Of a stretch of DNA of 64,000 nt, positions 1 through 12,397 are shown one piece after another. A program made the position numbers and the translations under genes. The notes beneath the pieces were generated by a model. It was not told where the DNA came from and did no database searches. It was given only the letters and a program-made list of their open reading frames with translations. The stretch comes from Balamuthia mandrillaris. Taxonomy: Eukaryota; Discosea; Longamoebia; Balamuthiidae. Positions within the stretch are counted from its first letter, which is position 1. Each line of letters starts with the position of its first letter. The stretch is from assembly GCA_031835245.1 (NCBI GenBank), contig JAVKOQ010000093.1, forward strand, positions 62,001-126,000, written 5' to 3'.

Positions 1-401
1 GATTTACTTTGAAAGTATTTTGGCGGAAAGACGGCTTGCTTCTCAAAATATTTGCCCAGCACAATGCTCTAATGAGAAGAGGGAGAGAAGAGATTAATAA
101 GACACAAAAACAAACGCTGAAAACAATCAAACACACGAACCGAGTCCCAAACAGTTGTTCCGAGCGAAGCAGGCGACTGATGAATTGTCAACTGTTCATC
201 CATTGTCAGCGTTGAAGTGAGAAAAAAAATAGAAAATAAAACAAAAAAAAAACCCACCTTTGGAGGCGTTCCCTTCATGACTTCCAGGGTGGATGGCTGA
301 AACTTGTAGACGTAGTCATCCTCGAAGCGTGCTTTATGGCTCCTGCCTTCTCTCTTCCAGGCGAGCCTCGCCAGCAAGGCCAAGAAATCGGGGCCGCTCA
401 T
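1..401 (-). CDS. Hypothetical protein, 5' part only (runs off the window)
   Basis: The start codon is at 401. Exon 1 (401-258) encodes 48 residues beginning MSGPDFLALLARLAW and including FEDDYVYKFQPST. It ends at AAAG|GTGGGT in phase 0. A pyrimidine-rich intron (257-69) ends in CATTAG, and exon 2 (68-1) continues in frame with SIVLGKYFEKQAVFPPKYF before the window ends. The mix of residues (regular aromatic and basic positions, no low complexity) looks like a real folded soluble protein. I do not recognise the family and assign no function. No signal peptide or membrane segment is visible in the 70 residues available. The upstream side (402-2197) holds no other gene, so the promoter should lie just beyond 401, where a run of T precedes the start on the plus strand. 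Confidence 0.6.
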
Positions 402-471
402 CTTTTTCTTTCTGCTTTTTTTTTTTTTGAAATAGTTTATTGGCTATCTAGTGGGCTGGGCCGCTCAACCT

Positions 472-490
472 CGTAGGTAGAATACCTACG
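472..490. repeat. Perfect inverted repeat, 8-bp arms
   Basis: CGTAGGTA, a 3-base spacer, then TACCTACG. It lies about 70 bp upstream of the start codon of the minus-strand gene at 401, so it could be a palindromic factor site or simply chance. Confidence 0.5.
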
Positions 491-551
491 GCACCGCTTA
501 CTGGCGTCAATGCCCATCGGGCAGAGTGCGTTGGGAGGCACATAGGTTGCT

Positions 552-649
552 AGAGATCGCCTGTTACACGTTTTGAAGTTGGGAGGGTGTGGTGGGTGTG
601 AGAGATCGCTTGTTCCAAGTTTTGAAGTTGGGATGGTGTGGTAGATAGG
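552..649. repeat. 49-bp unit in two tandem copies
   Basis: A unit beginning AGAGATCGC starts at 552 and again at 601 (period 49). The copies share long blocks such as TTTTGAAGTTGGGA and differ at a handful of positions, so this is an old, slightly diverged duplication. Confidence 0.75.
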
Positions 650-2197
650 TTGGCTTCCATTGGAGGTGCAAAGGCAGATGTGTCATCCAGGCACGGATTC
701 CGCTGGCAGTCCGCTGGCACCTGACCGGGCTGGCAGGTTTTAGGAGGTCTAACCTCCTGTGGGGTTTCCACTTTTTCGGGAAGGCCGCTCGGTTTTGTTA
801 CGAGTCGTCGAGGAAATGCAGTTTTTTGAGTTTCTCATTTCGCTTGAGGAAAATATTGGTCCTGGTGCTGTCGATAATGTGGGTGATGCTATTGATATCT
901 TTGTTTTTGGTGCCGTGTACCGTTAGATAGTAGGGGAGTTCTCCTTTCCAAAAGTCTAGGTTTTTCACTTGTTGTGCCAACAAGGAGGAAATAAGGATGG
1001 TTCGTTTTGTTGGTTTTTGTTTTTGTGCGTTTGTTTGCTTGTGTGTTTGGGCTTATATTTGTGTTTGTGTTAGCATAAGTATTTATATTCAAAGAATTAG
1101 ATGCGAGAGATTCAAGATTTGCAGTTTTGTGTGAGGGGGTTTTTCGTGATTTTTCGTATGGGATGGTGGGGGGCGTGCTTGGAGCTACCCATACACTCAA
1201 CTTTACCCACAAAAGTCGAGGGCACCCTTCGGATTGACGTGGTTGGGTGTTCCCACGGCACTCGTAAGATTTACATGGGCGAGTGCCCCCATAAAAGGGA
1301 GGGGAAGGGTTAACGCCAACGTTCATACCTTCTCGGCACCGCCCACGCAAGTCGGAGTGATCAAATTAGACAGGGGAAAGATAAAGTAGGAAAATCAAAA
1401 TCAAATCAAAGTTAGTCAGTCGCGCTCTTCCTCTCTTCTTTCTGCTTTCTTTGTTAATGAATGTACGAACACGTCATCATTTTTGCACAATTGTTGCACC
1501 ATCTGACCTCTTCCCATGATCTAGATACGATTGTTTTTTTGATTATCGGGTGGTCAGGACAACTGTTGCCCTTCATCCTTTTTCCAAAAATCAAAATCCT
1601 GGGTATCAATGAATATGAACTGAATAATAAAAATAAACAGGGGGGGACAACAGCGAGATATGTAATGTCTTGATCGACAGATTGATCAGATTTTTAACCA
1701 AATATGATCAGGCCTGGACGTCCTTTCGAGCACCAAGATTTCTCCTTTTCTCCCTGTTGTTTCAGAAACCGGAGGAGGAAGCAGGAAGACACCACAAAGG
1801 GAACCCTGTTTTTTTCTTTTATTCTTTTAAAAAATAAGGGAAGAATCAAGAGGGAGGGGGTAGACCTTTTGCCCATCCCTTTTGTTCAGGCTTTTGTTAT
1901 TGGTTGGAAACAAAAAAAAACGGTTGCTCAAAAAAAACTGTAAGCAACAAACACTTGTTTTTCAGTTTCGTTGTTTTCGTTTCCTTAAACGTGTATTTTT
2001 TGTTCTGGATACTTTTTTTTTGGTTTGAACGATGATGCTCATCTCTTGTTTTTCTAGTCCCTCTTCAGGGAGCCCCGTGCCTCTGTTATTCATTACGCAA
2101 AGCTTTGTTTCTTAAAGCCAAGATCATCTGCTTGTGGTGTTTATAGCTGGTAAAAAGCCCCTTCTTTGGAACAAGAAGAAAGGCAGGAAAAAAAAAA

Positions 2198-5071
2198 ATG
2201 AAGAAGATGAAAGCATTGAAAGCTCGGGTCGGTGGCAACAAACAAGCTGCCGCCTCTGGAGGAGCGGAGGGAGACTCGAGCGCCAGCAAGAAGAAGGCAA
2301 ACAAGAAGCAGGCCAGCATTGAGATCGGCGGTCCCTCTGGCTTCAAACACGTGGGCGGTCACGAGAAGCAGCAACAGATGCTGGAGGCGGCTGCCAACGC
2401 TGACCTCAAGCTCATGACCCGCATGAGCCAGAACCTCAAAGACCAACGCCAAGGAGGCGCAGCGGGAGGTGCCTCAACTCAGCAGGGCGGCGATCTCATG
2501 GATGGCCAGAGGAGAGGCGTGCTGCCTGTGTCATCCATGGGCGGGAGGAAAGGGAGCATCCCCCTGTCTTACTTGGGTCCCCCAGCGGTGCCTCCTCCTC
2601 CTCCCGTGCCAACCACCCCACCCTCCTCCACGTCTTCCTCATCGAGAGGGGGAGGAGAGAGCGGAGGAGAGTCCGGCGACAGAAGCTTGGAAGCAGAGGA
2701 TCATGCCTGGAGCGAAAACTACTCCAGCGGGGCAGAGGAAGAGGACCCTTCGTATGAGACCTTCGAGGCGGGAGCACATACTAGTGCCACCTTCGCCTTT
2801 CCAGTCATAATCACCACTCCTTCTCCGTCACCCGCTTCTGTTGCTTCGGCTTCCTCCCCTCTTCCTACCACAGATAAGCTGCCACAACGGAGAGGAAGCC
2901 TTCCGGGAAGCTCCGTCACGACCACTCTCACCGCACCAGGAGGAGGCACAACCTCATCCTCTTGGTCCTACGATACTCTCCCTGCTCGTTCCAATTCCTT
3001 GCGGACGGTCTCCGTTCCGCCTCCGCTGCCACTTCCAGCCAACCGCCTGGAGACCTCGCCCTACCACAACAAACCTTCTCAGCTCCCTCCTCCCCTTCCT
3101 CCCGCTCCTCCAACAACACAAGCACCAACCCAACAACCTCCACGACAGCCAGAGGAAGAGGAGAAGTGCGAGCAAGGCAACCACCAGCCAGCAGCATCGC
3201 CCTCGGAGATTTCTTCACCCCTTTTAATAGGCGTCGAGGCAGGAGGAGAACCAGCACCAGCCGCACCAGACCCCGAACACAGCCAGGAGAATGTGCCACA
3301 ACGGACGTTGCCGGAAGGAGACGAAGATCAACGGCTGTCTCAGCTGGAAAGCGAAGCAGGAGCGTTGGTCGAAGAGACGGAGCAAGAGGTGGAGGGAGGG
3401 GGCGAGCCTCCCATTGCAGCCACAGAGGGAGAGGATGACAAAGAAAGCGCTGTGAAGAAGGAAGAGGCAGCCAGGAAGTTGAAGCGTTTGGGAGAGGCTG
3501 ACTCCCAGTGTATTTTAGGGATGGGGGGCAAGGAAGGCCTGGCGAAAGGAGGGCTTGCGTCTCCCCGACGCATACCCTCTAGCAGCGCTGCCCAAAGCGA
3601 CTGTGGGTCACCACCACAACAAGAAGGAAGCGATAGTGCCAGCGACCAGCTCCACACGGCTGGGCAAGAAGAAGAAGAAGGGAGCGAAGCAGAGGCAACA
3701 GCGGAAGGGGAAGAGCTCCCAACCAAGAACAACTCCGTGTTCAAACTGTTGGAAGAAGAGGATGACCTTATGGTCATCTATGAGACACTCGACGCCATGG
3801 CCATTCGAGAGGGTGACATCGATGAGATAGTCAACCGGTGCAACGACAAAGGCGAAACCCCTCTTCACGTGCTCTGTTCGGAGCCCTCACTCCGAGCTGA
3901 AGTATTGGAATACTTCATTGCCAGTCTGGAGACCGACAAGAACGCCATGGACAAGGATGGCTCTACCCCGTTGCACAGGGTTTGCAGAAAAAGCGCAGAT
4001 GCAGGGTTGATAGCCCTCCTCCTGCAAAACGGTGCGGACGTCACCCTCCCCAATCACAAAGGCGAGAGACCCCTGCATCTCTTTGTGCGTCACTCGGTGG
4101 CAGAGGCAGAGATGGAGTACTATGAGCGTGCTTTGGATGTGCTGCTCATCTACGGAGCTCAGCTAAACTCGCCTGATGGGGCAGGGGACACTCCCTTGAT
4201 GAACGCCGTGAGGCATGGCAATGCCAAGGTGGTCTCCCTGCTTCTCAGCAAAGGTGCTGACCCAAGGGCCGTCAACCCCAACACCGGCCAGAGTGCCGTA
4301 CACTTGGCCGTTCTCGGTGAGAAGAAGAAAATGCTCAAGGCGTTGCTCACTTCTGCTCCTGCCACAAGTTGTGCTGACAAGAACGGGGAGACCCCTCTGG
4401 ACTTGGCCAAGAAACTGAAGAGCCCTAAAGCACCCGTCATATTGAAGCTGTTGGAAGGAAAGAGCCCGACCTCGCTGGTCACGACGGAAGGAGATGCCCT
4501 GCGCAAGTGTCCTTCCATGAATCGAATCTTTCCTACGAAGAGGAGGAGCAATCCTTCTCCGAACTCGTCATCCTATGCAGAGTCCGCTCACGCTACTCTC
4601 TCTACTGCTCTCAACGCCAGCCTCCCTTCTGCTTCTGCTTCTTCTGCTACCAATAGCTCCTTCGCACCAGCTTCTATTTCTATGGTAAACAACAACCCAC
4701 CAGACTCAGAGTCGACAACATCTACAACAACTTCGACAACGAGTAACAAAGCGATGGCTGCAGCCCCCAAAGTTCCCATTCATACGTTGGTGATGGCAGA
4801 ACCGCTTTCAGAGCTGAAAAAGAAGTTGGATGGAAGAGATATCAATGAGAAGGATAAAGAATCGGGACAGACTCCTCTTCATATCCTTTGCGGAGAGTTG
4901 CACGACCCTAAAGTAGATGTCATCGAGTATCTGATTACCGTCCTAAAAGCGGATCCAAATTCCGTGGACTTTAATGGTTGGACACCGTTGCATTGCGTCT
5001 GCAAAGCAAGTGCCAATTCTCGAATTGTGGAATTGTTGGGTAACGAACCTTTGTCACTCTGCTTCATTTGT

Positions 5072-5114
<43 letters not shown>

Positions 5115-8100
5115 AATGTTGTGTTCTCTTTCTCAACCGAACGTGTCCTGTTATTGCATCAGTAAACCACGGCGCAGACACAATGATGGAAAATGCAGAT
5201 GGAACCAAGCCTATCCATTACCTCTCTCGCCATCCCATGACCTCTCACCAACGCAGGGAGGATATCACCCGTGGTCTCAACCTCTTGCTTTCCTCCAACT
5301 GCGACATCAACGTAACTAACAAACAAGGAGAAACTGCCCTACACAACGCTGTTATCAACGGAGACGAGGCCCTCCTCCAACTCCTCATCGAGAAAGGAGC
5401 GGCTGTGCAGTGCGCCAATGTATTGGGAGAAACGCCCTTACATTATGCCGTTCTATGTCAGAGAAGAGGTTTAGCTATGAAACTCTTGGAGCATGGAGCA
5501 GATCCTAGACAAGCATATGGCAAGTGCGAGTCTCCATTGGAGGTTGCCAAAAAAGTTTGTACAGGAAGGAATCAGGGCATTTACGATGCTCTGCAAAGCA
5601 GAGCGGCTGTCTTAGATATGGAAGGAATGACCAAGGAGGAAAAGCAGGCTTACCTTAGAGGAAGGGCCATTAATGAGCTGGTCAACACAGAGCAGGACCT
5701 CATTCGGGACTTGACGGTGTTAGTTCGTTTGTTCTTGAATCCAGTGAAGGAGTCATTGGCGACTTATCTTGCCGATATTGCCAAGGATGCTGCAGCATCT
5801 GCAGGTATGCTTGGTTCTTTACTCTTCCTGTTCTCTACTTTCTTTTTCGTTCTCTAACTTGGTTTCTCTTTATCAGAAAAAAAATCTGCAAGCAGCGCAG
5901 CCAATGCTAACCTACTGGTTTCCAATGGTCTCAATCCCAATTCCTTCTCCTCTCCGACCTCATCCGTGTGGATGGTACCGCCTCCTCCAGCGCCAGAGAG
6001 ACCGCCCTCTCCTGTTCGACCACCGCCTCTCTTGACCCAAGAACAAATTGACAAGATCTTTGGTAACATCGAAGAGATTCTAGAGGTCAGCACCAATCTC
6101 TATCAGGACTTTCAACGCTGCTACCAAACTCAAGACCAATGCTTTGGCAAAGTATTTCTGGAACACCTCTCCGACCTCGCCAAGTACGAAAAAGTGTGCA
6201 TTCATCAACAACAATCCACCGAAACCTTGAATGAAGCGCTTGGCATGGATTCATTCTTTAAAGGGGGCAGCGGAGGAGGTGGAGGCGGTGGAGGAAGCGG
6301 CGGAGGTAGTGCAGGCAGCGGGAGCGGAGAGCGAGAGAGAGGAGCCGCCCTTATAGGAGGGGTCATTATAGGCGGCATTGCAGGAGGCCGCAAAGGTAAC
6401 ACCAACAAGGAAAAGACTCCGTTTGCAGTTTTTTGCGAGCAGGTGCAAAAGCATGAGGACTGTCGACAGTTGGACATTGCCAGTTTTCTCATCAAACCCT
6501 TTCAACGGATCACCAAATATCCTCTCCTCATCCGAGAGGTCATCAACTACACCCATTCTGATCATATGGATGCTCAAGCTCTTCATCAAGCAAGAGAGGA
6601 GATCAACCGCATTGTCACCAATGCCAACGAAAAGAAGAGACAGAATGATAACTCCAGAAAGATTGCTGAGATAGAAGAGTCTTTTGTTTGGGACTCTTCG
6701 GCAAGTTTTGCTCCTTTGAAGTTGTCGGAAGAGCCGAGAACGTTCCTGATGGAGGCCACATTTCGTGTCTCTCGCAACAACGACAAGCTGAGCAAACAAC
6801 ACCTCTTCCTCTTCAATGATGTTATCATCTTCACCCGCGCCGTTCATGGTCGCACCAGCAAAAACAAAACTGGGCACAGCTCTCAAAAATATAGTTATCT
6901 CTTCGCCATTCCATTGGCCTGCTGCGTCCTTTGGAACGTAAAAGATGGAGCGTTGGAGGGAGGAAGCAAAGTCAAGAATGCCTTTCTTGTCATGCACACC
7001 ATAGAGCAGCTTCGAGCGGTCATCACAGCCAGAAAGGAGGTGGACAAGACGAAGTGGGTGGAGGTCATCAATGAGAGCATAGCCAACTTAGGATTGACTC
7101 ACAACCACCCCGGCACACTGAAAGGCTTTCCGTCAAACAAGGCAGTAGCGGATGCACATGCTGCCTCCAAAGCTTCCAAAGCTTCTTCGGGTGGTTCTTC
7201 CTCGTCTTCTTCCTCTTCTGGTTCTTCAAATATGTCCTTCAAAGAGCAACGTCGGCACACGATTGTTGGAAGTGGAGCTGGAAAAGAAAAAGGAGGAAAC
7301 TCACGAGCCTCTTCCTTCAATGACGGCGATGGGACGATGGATCCAACGTTACCCTCACAACCACCCTCGCTATCTGCTTCCTTCTCTTCTTTTGGAGGCT
7401 TGACAGACGGGAGCGGCAACAAAAACAACAGCAATATCAGTAAGACCAAAGCGAAAGCCAAAAAGTTCAAGAAGAGACTGAGCATAAACGTCGCTGCCAT
7501 CGGCGAAAAAAAGAACAAGATGGAAAAAGCCAAGGAAGCTAGTGGCGGCGGAGGTTACGACAGTTCCAATTTGAGTCATCTCATGTTTGTGGCAAAGTCA
7601 GCAAGCAAATCGGAAAAACAGCTAGAGAAGGAGAGAAACAAGGCCAGAAAGGAGAGAGAGAAGGAGAGCATGAAGATCATCAAGAAGCAGCAGCAAGAAA
7701 TGCAGCAACGAATCGTGCCCAAGGCCGTCATGAGCTCTCTCACCGAAGAACTTCAATACAAACAGATTCGGCAGCAACAATCCTCTTCTTCATTAGAGAC
7801 TCCCGGAAGTCCACTTCGACAAAGAAGCATCAGCGCGAGTCAAGCTGCTTTGCCAACCCCTCTCGCTAACGCTCCTCCTCCGACGGTTCCAGCAAGAGGA
7901 CCAATGGCCCGTCCTCCAATGAACACAGGATCCACTTGGCGAGGCGTTACTCGGTCTTCGCCCAACTTACCTTCTTCATCTTCTTTGCCAGAACCACAAC
8001 ATCAACGAGGGCTATTATCGACGTCATCACCACCACAACAAAGTCCTTCTGTTGGTCTGGCCAACAATTCTGCTTTTATCGCCTCGTTGCCGCCAGAAGC

Positions 8101-9187
8101 GACTGCTGGCAAAGCCGCCATTCGCTCCGCCTCGTTTATGTTTCCCTCCCAAGTCTCTTCTCCTTCTCCTTTGGCTCCAGCATCTGCTTCTACCATTCGT
8201 TCTCGTCCTTCTCCTCCTTCGTTTGGGGGTGGCAACAATAATAGGGTCCCTCCGTCTCACCAACAATCTTCTCCATCCTCCCCCTCGCACACCAACTTTC
8301 CACGGCCTCGTCCCCCCGTGGCTCCAGACAGAATTCACTCTGCACCTCCATCCTCCAATGTCTCCAGGCTCCATCCTACTAATGCTCCTTCTCCCTCTTC
8401 TTCTCCGCTGTCTTCAACTTCATCATCACCATCTTCTTCTCCATCTCCTTTCTCCAAACAACAAGAAGCCGAGGAACTCTCCCAAGTTAGCGTATTCCTT
8501 CGAACTCAACAACTGCGTGCCAGGCAGGAATTACAACAACAACAAGACGGCGGATTGCCCAACAGTCACAACCGAGTTTCGTCCTTTTATGGTGGGGTTG
8601 GAATTGGAGGAGGAACTGGGGGAAGGTTGCCCTCCTCTCCTCCTCCGGTAAACGTTACCCCTCCTGCCACACAACAAGTTGGAGGAAAACGACCACCGGT
8701 GTTACCCTCTCGACAGAATCGTGCGAGTCTCTTTGGAGCCGCTCCTGTTGCTGTGCCTGCAAGCACCAATCCCCAAATAATGTCATCTTCTGAGGAGAAC
8801 GCAGCAACCACTTTAGCAGCACGAGATCGTGCGTCTTCCAGCCCCGTTATTCTTAGACGAACCAAAGAAGAAACCGAACAACGCCAAAACGAAGCAGACG
8901 AAAACGAAGACGAAAACGAAGAAGAAGACGAAGAGGACGAGGATGACGAAGAATCCTATTACGCTACCGAAGAGGAGGAGGAAAAGTTGGAGGCAACTGC
9001 AGGAACGGGCGAATGGGTCAAAGTATTATACGACTTTGTGGCGGATGAGGGCTCCGACCAGATTGACCTACACTATGGAGATGTGATCAACGTCTTGGCC
9101 AAGGATGATGACGGCAGCGGATGGTGGTATGGCACCTGTGACGGTCGCGTTGGCTTCTTTCCTGGTAACTATGTTTCTGCCATGTAA
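2198..9187 (+). CDS. Ankyrin-repeat RhoGEF with DH, PH and C-terminal SH3 domains
   Basis: Three exons (2198-5039, 5163-5804, 5877-9187) give 2264 residues. The order is: a basic then Ser/Pro/Glu-rich N-terminus (1-520); an ankyrin array (about 530-755, TPLH motifs); a Ser-rich linker; a second ankyrin array (about 855-1090); a DH domain from about 1110 (ELVNTEQDL, and KPFQRITKYPLLI as the conserved helix); a PH domain (about 1440-1580, HLFLFNDVIIF); a long Ser/Pro/Lys linker; an acidic run; and an SH3 domain filling the last 60 residues (VLYDFVAD, GWWYG, GFFPGNYV). The DH domain is interrupted by a Gly-rich insert of about 50 residues (6262-6420). DH-PH proteins exchange GDP for GTP on Rho GTPases, so this should signal to actin. 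Joining at 5039/5163 restores the ankyrin sequence ELLVNHGAD. The start lies in an A-rich context after an in-frame gap. Confidence 0.9.
5040..5162 (+). other. Intron 1 of the RhoGEF gene: 123 bp, frame-neutral, CT-rich
   Basis: GTAACG at the 5' end and TTGCATCAG at the 3' end, with a CT dinucleotide run at about 5080-5110. The length is 41 codons with no stop, so the frame runs straight through. Splicing joins phase-1 codon halves into Val and makes the ankyrin helix continuous, which is why I call it an intron. Confidence 0.85.
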
Positions 9188-9228
9188 GAAATCTTTTTGT
9201 TTTTCCCTCGCTTTACTTCCTTATGAGA

Positions 9229-9236
<8 letters not shown>

Positions 9237-9274
<38 letters not shown>
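9237..9274. repeat. (GA)n microsatellite
   Basis: A run of GA dinucleotides between the convergent RhoGEF gene and the minus-strand gene ending at 9312, in the short shared 3' region. Confidence 0.9.
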
Positions 9275-9276
<2 letters not shown>

Positions 9277-9311
9277 CGAGGAGAGCAGAAAGACAGACCC
9301 CTTTCTTGTTA

Positions 9312-9793
9312 CTAAGAGAGATAAAAGAGGAGACCCTTATGTTGAGCGACAGTTGCTGCGAGGAATGTCTTTAACGAGTTGAAGTGGAGGAGCAGATAGT
9401 CCCATGTGCCTTCTTCGTCATCGTAAAAGTGGGATGGACCCACGCCAAACTCAGTCATTCGCTTTGGGTTGTAGTTCTTTCTCAGCTGTTCTTCACTCGT
9501 CTGTTGAACGGCTTCAAAGAGGCTCTGTTGGCAAAGTGTTATTTTTTCAGAAGAAAGAATTTATGAAAAATGAAAGAAGCAGAGAGGAGAACAGAGAAGA
9601 GATATTACCTTGGTTTCTTCAGCAGAAAGGTGGCGGCCTTCATGGTAAGGAAAAGCTGTTTTCAACCAAAAATACACAGACACGCGCATTAGAAGAAACA
9701 CAAGTTAAACCTGAGGGTGAGAAACTAGAGAGCCAACCATTAGACTCCAGACTTGTTCCACGCATTACCAGGTAATCCACCGGCTTTAGAGAA

Positions 9794-9834
<41 letters not shown>

Positions 9835-11418
9835 TGTGCGTGTGTTAGTTAGCAATATAAACGAAAAAGTAAAAACGATTACGGTACATTGAATGGAGGC
9901 ACTGCTTTTGGCTCCTCTCCTGTTAACATTAATACTCCATCAGCAAGAGCAAGAAGAGCGTAGAAACAAGAGAGAGTTTGGTATACCAGGAACTTCAATG
10001 CCCAAAAGAGATAAACAGAGACGCGTTACCAAAATCTCTCTCTTTCCGTCAGCAGGAAGATTTCTGGCCTCCAACTCTTGTCTCAAGTCATTCAGCTTCA
10101 TTACGCTCGGATGAGGCATTGGAGAAGGTGTTGTTGATGTGGCTTCTACAGCAGAGGAAGGGGATGCAGAATCCTGCTCTTTCTCTTTCGCCTTTTCTTC
10201 GCTGGCCGTTTTCGTCTTTTTAAGCGGCGGTTCTTCGTATTCTTTTCCTTCTGTTCCCTCTTCTTTTTGTATGTCATCAGTTTGCTTCATAGTTTTCGTT
10301 TTGGCAGCAAGTCTTTGATTGGCTTTTGCTGCTGCTGCACGGCGAGAGGGTTGTCGACGCATGGTTGGTTCTTCTTGAGCTTCTTCCTCTTCTTTCTCTT
10401 CTTCATCCTCCAGTGTTGCCCGCTTTCGTTTGTTGGAACTTAAAGAAGAAGAAGAAGAAGAAGAAGAAGAAGAAGAAGAAGAAGAAGAAGAAGAAGAAGA
10501 AGCACAAGAAGAAGAAGAAGAAGACGGTGATGGTGATGGTGATAAAGCAGAAAGTGGCGGAAGAGGATTCTTAAAGACCACTTGATAGCCACCAACAACT
10601 TTGAGGGGAGAAGCAAATAGAAGGTTTAGAATGAAGTTGAAGGGAAGGGGGAAAGAAAAGAAAGTTACGTTTGGAATGTACAGTCTTGAAAATGAACTCC
10701 AACAATTCCTTCTTGTTGTTGTGAAGCTTGCCAGCCTGAATGCCATACTTGGTGGCCAGCTCGCCCAACTGTGAAAACATTTGATGCATTGGCAGTCGAT
10801 TCAGTGGCAAAATGTTCAGATGCCTCTCGCTAAAGTTTCCAATCTGTTTGAAAAAGAAGGAACAAATAGAAGCGATGAATATGAGCGCCTTGTTTCTTAG
10901 TTCTCTCTCTCTCTCTCTCTCTCTGTCTGTCATATGTTTTGTTCTGACTTCGTTCATGAATGCACCAGTCATGTGGTTCTGCCTTCATACTTCTGCTTTG
11001 GTTGTTGTTCATCTTCCGTCATTCCTTTTGCTTTTTTTGTTGCCTGCTTATGCTCTCTTTCTCCTGTGTTCTTTCTACCTTCTTGCATTCTTTTTCGCAC
11101 GTTCTTTCATTCTTAGTTCGTTCGGGTGGTCGATTCGTTTGTCTAACGTGGTATACGTACGGTGCCAAAGCGAACGGTGGTCCACATGCCTTCGCAATGG
11201 AGCTCCCAAAACTTGTTGGACCGGCCTTTGCGGTTTTCCAGGCGGATCACCTGAGAGGGCAGCTTTCTGGGATTGTACTTCTCCTCCGCCTCGAGGAGGC
11301 TGTAGCCAGCGAGGAGGTAGTGCACCGGCTCGAAGGACTTGTCCATGTCGTGCTTGTCCTCCTGTGCACACCCTTCCAGGAACGCTTGTGCCGCTTCTAA
11401 GCGAGAGAACGAGACAAA

Positions 11419-11481
<63 letters not shown>

Positions 11482-11630
11482 AAAAAATCAGAACTCCGTC
11501 GTGATTCGATTCGTTCCGAAACGAATTGCGGTGAAGGGGACGGAAATGAACAGTACGGACCAGAGTCGTCCCAGTTTACATTCTCGATGGCTTGGTCGTT
11601 AACGCGTTGCAAGAACAACCAAATACCCAT
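9312..11630 (-). CDS. DUF1877 (YfbM-like) protein with WGR and SAP domains inserted inside it
   Basis: Read from 11630 down. Exon 1 begins MGIWLFLQRVNDQAIE, like the short N-terminus of DUF1877. The next exon (about 11398-11162) carries DMDKSFEPVHYLLAG, matching the DUF1877 motif DK-W--LH--LTG. It then runs directly into a WGR domain (NKFWELHCEG, VRFGTIG across the splice at 11162/10853). The WGR tail ends in the exon at 10853-10673. A poly-Ser and acidic linker follows, then a SAP motif (LNDLRQELEARNLP, GKREIL at about 10030-10110). The last exons (about 9915-9312) return to DUF1877: GRHLSAEETKSLFEA, NYNPKRM, and a C-terminus of WDYLLLHFNSLKTFL and KGLLFYLS. WGR and SAP are typical of PARPs and DNA-break proteins. 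DUF1877 has no known activity. Exact joins near 9770-9990 are uncertain. Two separate genes is the main alternative, but the DUF1877 halves complement each other. Confidence 0.6.
10443..10502 (-). repeat. (TCT)n array coding for a poly-Ser linker
   Basis: On the plus strand this is GAA/AGA repeats. On the coding strand it gives about 20 serines between the WGR and SAP parts of the protein. Confidence 0.85.
11409..11478. repeat. (GA)n microsatellite, intronic
   Basis: Pure GA on the plus strand, which is CT on the coding strand. It forms the pyrimidine tract of the first intron of the DUF1877/WGR/SAP gene. Confidence 0.9.
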
Positions 11631-12397
11631 GATGGTGATGATGATGATGGTAAAGATGAAGATAAAAGATGAATACCCCGGCAGTCTATTTAATATTGTT
11701 TGACGAAGTAGCGTTTCCCTTTCTTTTTTTTTAACTGAAAAATTTCTTGTAAAATTTTGGTATCCAGGAAACCAAATTAAAATGTTTTTCTTGGATGTTC
11801 CTATTATGTGAAGAAAATATGTTAATAGGTTAAACAGTTTTGATGATAATATGTGTAATAGTTTACAATCTAATGGGTCTAAAACCGAGCAAATGATATA
11901 ATATGTGTATGATCAACCTATTAGTACCGACATCCTGGAGAAAAAAAAGAGATGGAGAAAGAAAAAGAATGTTCTCTCTTTCTCTCGTTCTCTCTTCTCT
12001 CGTTCTCTCTTCTCTCGTGCTCTCTTCTCTCTTCTCGTTCACCCGTTCTTTCGTCCTGATGCTAACAGTACGATATGCTCCAGCTAAGAGAACGGATTGA
12101 ACCCGCTTCTCTTCTCTTCATCCTTCTCTCCGCCCAACGTTTGTTGCTTCTCCCATTCTCCCCTGTTAAAAGGAGGGTTGGAGATTCCACCGGGCGTCAG
12201 CTGTTTCACGGCCGGGGCCACAACCATGAGAAGAAGAAGAAGAGGAAGATCATCAAAAAAAAGAGAGCGACAATTTTCTTCCGTTATGGTTGGTTCTAGT
12301 CACCTCTTTCCTCTCTTCTGTGCCCCTCTCTCAGTCTCTCGACTTTTCGTTCAGGGTATGCTTTTGTGTAATTCTATCATGATAGCATTTCTGATAG
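11631..12397. other. AT-rich then pyrimidine-rich intergenic region
   Basis: 11700-11920 is AT-rich with no open frame. 11980-12045 is a degenerate tandem repeat of TCTCGTTCTCTCT-type units. The stretch after 12075 could hold a 5' exon of the candidate gene below, but no frame there joins cleanly to it. Confidence 0.4.

Larger units (their letters stand above)
402..2197. other. Intergenic region, no gene recognised
   Basis: Several short open frames occur on both strands, but none has a family motif, a believable start or consistent splice sites. The stretch at 798-983 read on the minus strand is the most protein-like, with charged, non-repetitive residues, and could be a relic of something. 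I cannot name it. The region holds a 49-bp tandem duplication (552-649) and a perfect short inverted repeat (472-490). Homopolymer A and T runs increase towards 1900-2030. Those runs and the A-rich leader just before 2198 probably include the promoter and 5' UTR of the RhoGEF gene. Confidence 0.5.

Noticed and set aside
550-1350. Several short minus-strand frames as small genes
   Set aside because: No motifs, inconsistent starts and a tandem repeat inside one of them.
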